Source of the DNA: Faecalibacterium sp. CAG:74
GTDB taxonomy: Bacteria; Bacillota; Clostridia; Christensenellales; Aristaeellaceae
Reading direction: 5' to 3'
Length of the DNA: 10,400 bases
Assembly: GCA_000437595.1 (NCBI GenBank)
Contig: FR899823.1
Location: 1 to 10,400 of the forward strand
The notes below the pieces were generated by a model, which did not search any database, was not told the origin of the DNA, and was given only the letters and a program-made list of their open reading frames with translations. This document shows, piece by piece, positions 1 to 7,900 of the stretch. The number at the start of each line of letters is the position of its first letter. Within the stretch, counting starts at the first letter, position 1. A program made the translations under genes and the position numbers.

Positions 1-1
1 C

Positions 2-1117
2 TATCTTCCGATCGGTGATAGACCGTTTGAAAAGTATGCGCTCAATTTCAAAAACGGCAATGATCAAATTCGTGAATTCTGGCCGGCGGAAATCAATGGT
101 ATAGATCCGGAAGGAGCATTATTTGAAAAAAGCTCTGGGCAAAAGCTTTCATATGATGCTGATGTTGAGATCGGGAAAGAATACTATCTATTAAAACGCG
201 GCCACCTGTATGTGAAAGCATATAACGGCATAACCATACGAGAAATCCTGCAGAAGCGAACCGGGTGGGAAACATGGAGCCTATATGAGATTTATGCGGC
301 AGAATTTAACGAAGCCGCTGCTCGGTTCTATCTTGACTTTCATTGCCGCTTGACTGAGCATCCTGTTTCACTGCACCCGGTATGGCCGCTATTCATCGAA
401 GGAAATTATGTAATTAAACACAATCAAAACAATATGTACATGCTGGTCGAAGGCAACGTGTCAGCGGTCAAAACCTTCCCTTCTGTAGCTTTGCGTCAGT
501 TGAGTCATAATTCATCGCAAACCAGACTGTACGAGGTATCGTGTGCCGGAAGGCAGCAGTTAATTTCTGCCGGTCGAACACGGGCATTACAATACACATA
601 CCTTTGGAGAGAGCCGCTTGATCAGATGGGCATGGTGCCAGAAGTATCGGTTACTGACCTTACGGGCGGTGCAGTTGCTTCTGGTGAAGCGAATATCTTA
701 CCTCACAATAAAACGCTGCGTATCAAATCATCATTTGACGGAGAACTTATTATTTCCAACAAAAGCCATGTTGTAGATAAGCGAAAGATAACAGCTGATA
801 AATACATGGAACTGGACGGGTTAGCCTTTGGTATCAGCATTCAAATTATGATCGGCTTTGATGTCATTTGGCAGATTAACTTTAAAAAGCAACGGTTAAT
901 CAGGATCAACGAAGATGTCGAAATGCTAAAGCATATTACCAACGTATCCGGGGTAGCAATCCCAGCCCCGCATTCTTTACGCAATATATTAGCAGGCATG
1001 CGCTCCTATCCAACAATATGCCGATGGATACGAATGTGTATAAAGAATAATGCCATAGATGAGCAGGCATACCGCAGATTGCAAGAGACCTATCGCCGCA
1101 TGAATATGAATGGATAA
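2..1117 (+). CDS. Unknown protein, C-terminal part (5' end outside window)
   Basis: The frame is open from base 2 to the TAA at 1115-1117, giving 371 visible residues. The true start lies upstream. The first in-frame start-like codon, GTG at 212, has no reason to be used because coding continues on both sides of it without change. I do not recognise the family. The visible part looks soluble. It alternates short beta-rich stretches (around residues 25-75, 125-160 and 190-300), with aromatic and glycine turns, and ends in a basic helical tail from about residue 320. There is no signal peptide in view, no membrane segment, no P-loop, and no nuclease or methyltransferase motif. It ends 11 nt before the coiled-coil gene, whose ribosome-binding site directly follows this stop. 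It is therefore almost certainly co-transcribed and part of the same system as the DruE-like helicase. A substrate- or partner-recognition role is possible but is only inference. The call as a real gene is firm; function is unknown. Confidence 0.85.
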   Translation, partial: YLPIGDRPFEKYALNFKNGNDQIREFWPAEINGIDPEGALFEKSSGQKLSYDADVEIGKEYYLLKRGHLYVKAYNGITIREILQKRTGWETWSLYEIYAAEFNEAAARFYLDFHCRLTEHPVSLHPVWPLFIEGNYVIKHNQNNMYMLVEGNVSAVKTFPSVALRQLSHNSSQTRLYEVSCAGRQQLISAGRTRALQYTYLWREPLDQMGMVPEVSVTDLTGGAVASGEANILPHNKTLRIKSSFDGELIISNKSHVVDKRKITADKYMELDGLAFGISIQIMIGFDVIWQINFKKQRLIRINEDVEMLKHITNVSGVAIPAPHSLRNILAGMRSYPTICRWIRMCIKNNAIDEQAYRRLQETYRRMNMNG

Positions 1118-1121
1118 GGAG
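1118..1121 (+). promoter_or_regulatory. Ribosome-binding site of the coiled-coil gene
   Basis: GGAG lies immediately after the TAA of the preceding gene and 7 nt before the ATG at 1129. This fixes the start of the 921-residue protein. The position suggests that ribosomes finishing the upstream gene can re-initiate here. Confidence 0.8.
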
Positions 1122-1128
1122 AACCGCT

Positions 1129-3894
1129 ATGAATTACATTGAACTCCTCACTCAGGAAGAAAAGGTAAACCTCTGCGGAATCATGGGGGGAAGAGATTTC
1201 AAAGAACTATTCAAACACAACGAACGAGAATTTCAGAAAATACGAAAAGGATTCAGGGCTAAATCCTTAACTGAAGAACTTGCGTTATCAATTGCTATTG
1301 CCAATGTGGACAAGCCCTTTATTGCATCATGGGTCAACGCAAGGGTACAGATTTGGCTTGATGAAATACAGGAAAATATAACAAAACTTGAAGGTGAAGG
1401 TTCTGCGCATGATATTGCCCTGGCAACAACGATGCTGGATTTCTTCTTTTCACATGATGTTGATTTGTACCTCAAGCTCGCAGGAATTACAATGGATGAA
1501 GTCTCCCGAACTGAGCTTCGTACAACAATGGAACGTATTGAATCTGACCGTGCTAAAGAAGAAAAGGACGCCGATCGAATTAAAGCATTAGAGGAAGAGA
1601 AACAACGTTTGCTCTGTCAAATAGAAGATTGCCATCAAAGCGCCAGTCTGCTAAAGACTGAATACGAGCAAATGATTCAAGAGATAGAACAAGAGAAGAA
1701 GGATTTAGAGTCTTCTTTGGCTGCGGCGCAAGAGAAGATTTCAGAATTGCAAACATCTCTAACCGTTGCCAAAAGTGATGAGAGCAGCCACCTTTCGCAA
1801 TACGACGATACCGATATTTCTTCTCTGCCCCCGGTTGGCAGCGAAGAAACCATTTCTTTGTGCAATGTGATTTCTGACTACAGCGGACAGAAATGGCTTA
1901 TACGTTTTGCTGATTTGAGCCACAATGGACACTATCACATGTTCCATAGAAATGAAGAACTCCCACCATACTTTGCAAATAGGGATAAAATCTTCTATAA
2001 GGACGGCCCTTCCACTGACGGCTTTTATGGAATCTGGTCGTGGTCTGCAATTCCAAACGAAAAGGATCCTTCCAAGGATTATATTATATCAAAATACAAT
2101 GTTAATCTTGATGCCATTGAAATAGCTACTATTCCAGAAGCCTCCTCTCTTGAAGAATTGATTCGCCTGTTAAAAGACGGGTTTGTATACCAGCCACATA
2201 GTAGAAGAATCATGTTTTCTTTATACGCATCCAAAGGGCAATACATGGGCATTCTGTGCAGCATAAAGGAACTCAATGTTACCAATGGAAAGGTCTCCTT
2301 TGCTGAAGATTGCATCGAAGTACCAGTTTACGAATTCAACAGTGACAATATATTGCGTTTAGAAAACGGCCTATCTTTTTATAGAAATGCGTTTGCCGGT
2401 CTTCCGAATAAACTTTATCAGTTAAAAAGCCCACTCGATATTGTAAAGAATATTGTTTTCTCATCCATTTCTTGGACAGCCTATAAAACAAGAGGATATA
2501 CTCGTGCTGAGTATAGAAGTTTTAAAGATTTTCTCGGTGCGATTCCGGTAGAAAATATAGTACAGAGAATAGAAGCTGAATGCCGCTGTTCTGATTCTGT
2601 GGCAAAAGAACTTTTGAATGAGTTCCTGAGTATAGTCTGGAAATATGTTGATGGTGACAGCCTGGAAGATGATGTGATCCTCTCGGCTATTTCCGCAAGC
2701 TCTGAGCTGCAGGAAAGAACGAAAGCTCTTATTCGTTTGGATTGGGAAGCGGAGCACAAAGACTTACTGACTGATGCCCAAAGGGAGCTTGATTTGCTCA
2801 ATGCCAAGCTGGAATCTGTCAATACCAGTTTGACTGAGGCTCAGGAAGCCTTTAGTAAAACCAAGCTGGAAGATGAAAGACTTTCAAACGTAATAGCTGA
2901 AAAGGAAAAGCTGGCTGAGGATGTTGAAGCAGCAGTTGCTGATAGAATCGAAATGGCACGTAAAAATGCAGCAGGCTTCATTGCCAACATGGCTTTCGTT
3001 GACAGACATCCGAATGAGGCTGCAGCAAAACAAACGCCTAAAGCAGTTGAAACTTTGGCCCAGCCCGTGGCTTCTCAATATCATGCCTATTCGGCAGCGA
3101 AGGAACTCGATGATCTCGAAGTCCATCACTCTTGGAATGAAGTCATTAACACAGCTTCGTTTGAGTTAGGCGAAGCAGGCGTTGCAGATAGATACAGAAA
3201 TGGTCTTGCGGCTTTCTTATGCGCTGCCTACATTGGAAGACAACCTATTCTTCTTGTCGGACCGAATTCAATCGATATTTCGAAAGCGCTCTGCGCAGCA
3301 ATAGCGGGACATAAGCATGGAATGCTCTCTTGTGAGGGTAGTTATAGCAGCCATGTGCTCCAAGAATTGGGGCATGATGGCGAGGATATCGTAATTATCA
3401 ACAATCTCTTTGCAAGCGGGTGGATGAATCGACTCCCAGAGATCCTTTCGAAAAAGGATATTTTCTATGTTGCTACCCATCCCTACGCAGAGGATATTCA
3501 AGTTGAGCCTAAAAGCCTGTATGGTTTTATGCTGCCACTGTTCACAGAGTTTTTTGTGGACAATAAAGCATCTGGTAAGTACTATGGCGGATACTTTGCA
3601 GATGACTTTAAACCATACGCGGCTCAACCAGCATCAAGCAAAGAATTGAGAATCCTGCCAAGACTTTCGTTGAGCACATTGGTGAAAAATCGGATTAATA
3701 GCGTTATTTCTACCATGCATGGCATCCACTCTTCCACAACAGCGGATGAGGAGTTTATATTCGCTATTCTTCCAATTGCATATGCAACACTTGAACTAAA
3801 TGACCTCACGGAGATGATTGCAGACCCGCAAAAAGGTATTGAACTATCCGCAAGCCTTAAGCGTGATCTGCGGTTTATCTTAGGAGAACTCTGA
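1129..3894 (+). CDS. Coiled-coil protein with degenerate AAA+-like C-terminal domain
   Basis: This is a 921-residue soluble protein of no family I can name. Residues 1-130 are mostly helical. Residues about 135-215 are a Glu/Lys/Gln-rich coiled coil. Residues about 240-430 are a mixed beta region rich in aromatics. Residues about 440-535 are helical, and 538-608 form a second coiled coil. Residues about 690-810 resemble an AAA+ core: a hydrophobic strand leads into GPNSIDIS (711-718) where a P-loop would be, EDIVIINN (752-759) sits at the Walker B position, and FYVATHP (779-785) resembles the sensor-1 strand of McrB-type ATPases. The P-loop Gly-Lys pair is Asp-Ile and the Walker B acidic pair is Asn-Asn, so ATP hydrolysis is unlikely. 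I infer a structural or nucleotide-sensing scaffold that joins the helicase to the unknown partners. Its stop overlaps the next ATG by one base (TGATG), pointing to coupled translation. The gene itself is certain; the AAA+ reading is moderate and would need structure prediction. A distant DruH-like or other Druantia accessory role cannot be excluded. Confidence 0.9.
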   Translation: MNYIELLTQEEKVNLCGIMGGRDFKELFKHNEREFQKIRKGFRAKSLTEELALSIAIANVDKPFIASWVNARVQIWLDEIQENITKLEGEGSAHDIALATTMLDFFFSHDVDLYLKLAGITMDEVSRTELRTTMERIESDRAKEEKDADRIKALEEEKQRLLCQIEDCHQSASLLKTEYEQMIQEIEQEKKDLESSLAAAQEKISELQTSLTVAKSDESSHLSQYDDTDISSLPPVGSEETISLCNVISDYSGQKWLIRFADLSHNGHYHMFHRNEELPPYFANRDKIFYKDGPSTDGFYGIWSWSAIPNEKDPSKDYIISKYNVNLDAIEIATIPEASSLEELIRLLKDGFVYQPHSRRIMFSLYASKGQYMGILCSIKELNVTNGKVSFAEDCIEVPVYEFNSDNILRLENGLSFYRNAFAGLPNKLYQLKSPLDIVKNIVFSSISWTAYKTRGYTRAEYRSFKDFLGAIPVENIVQRIEAECRCSDSVAKELLNEFLSIVWKYVDGDSLEDDVILSAISASSELQERTKALIRLDWEAEHKDLLTDAQRELDLLNAKLESVNTSLTEAQEAFSKTKLEDERLSNVIAEKEKLAEDVEAAVADRIEMARKNAAGFIANMAFVDRHPNEAAAKQTPKAVETLAQPVASQYHAYSAAKELDDLEVHHSWNEVINTASFELGEAGVADRYRNGLAAFLCAAYIGRQPILLVGPNSIDISKALCAAIAGHKHGMLSCEGSYSSHVLQELGHDGEDIVIINNLFASGWMNRLPEILSKKDIFYVATHPYAEDIQVEPKSLYGFMLPLFTEFFVDNKASGKYYGGYFADDFKPYAAQPASSKELRILPRLSLSTLVKNRINSVISTMHGIHSSTTADEEFIFAILPIAYATLELNDLTEMIADPQKGIELSASLKRDLRFILGEL
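3883..3886 (+). promoter_or_regulatory. Ribosome-binding site of the 336-residue gene
   Basis: GGAG lies inside the last codons of the preceding gene, 7 nt before the ATG at 3894. It supports the overlapping TGATG start at 3892-3896 and translational coupling. Confidence 0.75.
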
Positions 3895-4904
3895 TGAACA
3901 AGTATAATGGATTGCTTTCAGCAGTGGCACAAAAGTATAACATCCGCAGAGCCTTGCAAGAAGCTGAAAACGATTGGAAGACACGATTGATTTATAGTGT
4001 CTGCGGAATGATGGCTTATGCATCACTTTGGGACGAGACGGAGGATGAACCCGTTTCCATTGTGCACTTAAAAAGAAAAGTCCGTAGCATGCTGTCAAGT
4101 TATAAATCGATGTATCCAGAGCTCTCCAACAGCTTACCGTATATTTCTGCAGAGCTTGAAGATGAAATTGCCGGCCTATTCTTAAGCACTGGAATGGTTT
4201 ATCACCGTCCCAACCGAATAGCCCCATCCATGAAACACGAAGAATCACATTGCAATATTGTTTTTCAAAGAGGTATTGGCCTGGATAGTATCTCTTGCGT
4301 GTCCGGCATTGGATTCTATTCAAAGCTGGAATGTATATCAAACCCAGACGGGATTAAAACAATGTTTGGCTTGGAACAACAGGCTTTGTGGGACTTGTGG
4401 AATTCAACATTGACCACTGCTTCCTGGAAAGCAGCCCCGTCACTTGAACAAAATACTGAGTATCTTCGTCTAAAGCCTCCTTTTTCTCGGGGTTACTGGG
4501 AAAATAAACCGGATACTACGGGTTTGGTTTCGATACTTCGAACCGGAATAAAAGGTTCACAGTTGTACTATATTTATCGATATTCTGACAATGCAATGGA
4601 GATTAGTCCTCTCCCGCAGTGGCAGGTCGAAAACCATCATTATAGGTCTCTTGCATGTGCCTGCCTCCATAGTTATGGGGCGTTACCGCCGATAGAATAT
4701 GTTAAAGATGGCGCATTAGTTCATATATGGATGAATTATCTGCTACCACCACATGAACTCGAATTTGTGAAGCTTTATAGCTGGCCTGAGGTATGTACAT
4801 CGCTTCCGTGCGATTTCAAGCGAAAGCTCTCAACAGAAGTATTTTCCGCTATGAAAACGGTTTTGTCTGATCAGGGATATGAGTTTAAAGGAGAGATGAT
4901 CTGA
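3894..4904 (+). CDS. Unknown 336-residue protein of the helicase operon
   Basis: I do not recognise this protein. Residues 1-100 look helical, including an N-terminal segment with a charged patch (17-32) and a basic stretch near 60-72. Residues about 118-300 are mixed alpha/beta with many aromatics; examples are a Trp-rich patch at 166-178 and a Tyr-rich strand at 224-230. There is no signal peptide, membrane segment, P-loop or convincing metal-binding cluster; the several cysteines (37, 120, 135, 147, 255, 257, 301, 306) are not spaced as a zinc ribbon. It overlaps both neighbours by one base (TGATG at both ends), so it is tightly coupled to the coiled-coil protein and the DruE-like helicase and is probably made in similar amounts. 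A small adaptor or specificity subunit is a reasonable guess from context, but nothing in the sequence shows it. The start is supported by GGAG 7 nt upstream. A 153-residue frame on the opposite strand over its first half has no sign of being real. Confidence 0.88.
   Translation: MNKYNGLLSAVAQKYNIRRALQEAENDWKTRLIYSVCGMMAYASLWDETEDEPVSIVHLKRKVRSMLSSYKSMYPELSNSLPYISAELEDEIAGLFLSTGMVYHRPNRIAPSMKHEESHCNIVFQRGIGLDSISCVSGIGFYSKLECISNPDGIKTMFGLEQQALWDLWNSTLTTASWKAAPSLEQNTEYLRLKPPFSRGYWENKPDTTGLVSILRTGIKGSQLYYIYRYSDNAMEISPLPQWQVENHHYRSLACACLHSYGALPPIEYVKDGALVHIWMNYLLPPHELEFVKLYSWPEVCTSLPCDFKRKLSTEVFSAMKTVLSDQGYEFKGEMI
4887..4893 (+). promoter_or_regulatory. Ribosome-binding site of the DruE-like helicase gene
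   Basis: AAAGGAG lies in the end of the preceding gene, 10 nt before the ATG at 4904. The ATG shares its A with the TGA stop at 4902-4904. The strong site and the overlap together set the helicase start. Confidence 0.8.
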
Positions 4905-7900
4905 TGCAAAACGGAGCAAATTCAGTTCATAAACTGTTACGAACAGAACTGGAAGATTACATTAAGTCTCAGTATTTTGGTAAATCCCCTCTTCTTCTTT
5001 CAGCCCTAAGCAATCACATTGACGATGAAGGTTTACTATATCAAAAACCGTTTATTGAGTCATCTCCTGCATATGTCACTGTACCCAACGGCATTAATAC
5101 AGCTTCTATAGAGCCCTGGATGAAAGAATACTTCTTACAGCTGGCGCAGGCTGGTATCGGGGTCTTTCCATCTCCATTTGCTCATCAGATTTCTGCGCTC
5201 GAAGCGGCAACAAAAGGCGAAAACCTATTTGTATCAACAGGTACTGGTTCCGGTAAAACCGAGTGTTTTATGTGGCCTCTTCTCGCAAAAATGGCCACCG
5301 AAGCTAGGAACTCAAAGGAATCATGGGCAAAACGAGGCATTCGCACAATCATAATGTATCCTATGAATGCCCTGGTTTCCGATCAGGTCAGCAGACTCAG
5401 AAGGATGATTGGAGACCCCGATAAGAAGTTTATCAAAATTTTCCGAAGCACCTGTGGCGATAGTGTTCGACGGCCCCAGTTTGGTATGTATACCGGCAGA
5501 ACGCCATATCCTGGAGCTCAGCCTTCTACAGAACAAGACAGAAAACTTGAAAAAACTTTAGCGAGAATGTCATTTCCCCAAAGTGATTCTGAAAAAGAGT
5601 TTTTCAATCAGCTTCTCAAAGAGGGAAAGATTCCGGCGAAAGCAGATATGAATCAATTTCTTCAGGGACTTCACGAGAGCAGGCACATTCCAAACGATGA
5701 GGATGCAGAATTAATAACCCGCTTTGAAATGCAGCAGTTTTGTCCGGATATTCTCATCACAAACTATTCCATGCTCGAATACATGCTACTGCGACCCAGA
5801 GAGCGGAAAATCTGGGATGATACCCGTGAGTGGCTTGCATCGTGTAAAGAGAATAAACTGTTGTTTGTAATCGATGAAGCACACATGTATCGTGGCTCAT
5901 CGGGCGGTGAGGTTGCTTTATTGATTCGCAGGCTCTTTCATAAACTCGGCATTAGCCGTGATCGTGTACAGTTCATACTCACCACCGCAAGCATGCCCAA
6001 TAAGAATCAGCAAGATTATGATTCAGTAATGAAGTTTGCGAATGAGCTCACAGCTTCCGACACAGAAACGCAGTTCCGCTATCTTACAGGTGAAAGAGAA
6101 GTTATTGATGGACAGCTTAAGTATGGCATACCATCCGAGCTTCTCTTGAATGCAGATCCAGGTGAATTTGAGGACAAGGATGAATTGAAACTGTCTGCTC
6201 TTTTATCGTTCTGGCGTCAGTTAGATGGTTTTGATCGTACCCTTAACTCCTTGGAAGCTGTTTGTAATTGGATGTATGGCAATCTGGTTTATTACCGTCC
6301 ATTCCATGAACTCATCAAGTATTGCCGAGGGAATGCTGTGTCCCTAGGTGAGCTGGCCACTGGTATTTTCCCAGATCTCGATCAAGAAAACGCACTTAAA
6401 GCGGTTAGCGTTCTTTTGGCAATTGCTCCACTTGCAAAGAATGCCAAAGGATCTGTTCTTTTTCCAGCGCGCATGCATATGCTTTTTAAAGGAATTTCCG
6501 GCGTTTATGCCTGTGCTAATGCAGATTGTAATTGCTCTCATACAGAAGGAGGCCTCACTCTCGGAGAAATATATTTGTCGGATGGTAATTTGATTTGCCC
6601 ACACTGCGGCAGTGTTGTATACGAACTATACAATGACAGACGCTGTGGCGCTCTGTTTTTCAAGGGCTATGTACTTGAAGATGATGCAGAATTACATGGC
6701 AATGTTTACCTATGGCGTTATCCTGGCCAACTGATGGATCACCGAATGAAAGAGGTGCATCTATTTATTCCGACTGAAGATTTTGAGCTGCCCGTAAAGC
6801 AAGGGAAAAACGCCATCAAACCGTGTTATCTTGACGTTAAAAGTGGGTTTATTAACTTTACAGACGACTCCTCAGCCGGAAAACCATGGGTTAGAAAACT
6901 GTACTACTGCAATTACTCTGCGAAAGGAAGGCCGCAGATCATAACATTCCCGACTTGTCCGCATTGCAGACATCAGCTTTCCACATCACAACTAACCTCA
7001 TTTAGCACACGCGGTAATCAATCTTTCTTCAATTTGATAAAATCACAGTTTCAGCTGCAGCCTGCTGTGCCAGGGAAAAACGAAGATCCTGACCGTTTCC
7101 CTAACGAGGGACGGAAAGTGCTGCTGTTCTCTGATAGTCGCCAGCGCGCAGCGAAATTAGCCAGGGACATGTCTGATGCTTCAGATATTTCTGCAGCAAG
7201 ACAGTTGTTTGCTATTGCAATCAAAACAATGGAAGAGCAAACAGTTGAGCAACCCATGAATTCCCTATATGATTTCTTTTGCCTTGCTGCCGGTCAGCAC
7301 CATGTACAAATGTTCCATTCTGATGAACGCATAAAATTCGCTGAAGACTGTACTTCTGCGTTGAATAATTACAGTCGATGTGTAAAACGAGGGAGAGAAT
7401 ATACTCCACGATTCACTATTGCGAATGCACCTGTACAGATGCAAGAATACCTCCTTAGATTGTTTGCAGGCGGCTATAATACTTTATATGACTCTGCCAC
7501 AAGCTGGATCGAGCCTACTGATCAAGCGCTGTTCGATGCGGTCGATGCTCTTGATGAAAATCACATAAAGGTAACCGAGAAAGAGTTTATCGATGTTTTT
7601 AATGCTTGGATGCTGTCTATTTGTGATATGTATACTGCCCTGGGGCATACCATCAGCGACACGGTTCGATTGAAGGTTCGCCCAAATTATGGTGGTTACG
7701 GCCTTGAAAAAAACTGGGAGTTTTCCAAGGTGATCCGTGAAATCATGGGTTGGAGTGACGGAAATGAAGCTGAGATGGCGTGGAAACGTGTGCTGAAAGA
7801 AGCCTTCCTCGATGCCGCACAACCCGACAATGGGAAACTATACGTTGATCTTTCCAGAATTAAGACGCGTTTCGATACTATGCATGCATGGTATAAATGT

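Noticed and set aside
212..1117. GTG at 212 as the start of the first gene
   Set aside because: The frame is open to the left edge with equally protein-like sequence (residues 1-70) and there is no ribosome-binding site before 212.
3268..3627. 119-residue antisense frame over the pseudo-AAA region
   Set aside because: It is opposite coherent coding sequence and has no supporting signal.
3880..4341. 153-residue antisense frame over the 336-residue gene
   Set aside because: It lies opposite a well-supported gene with its own ribosome-binding site, and shows no domain or start signal.
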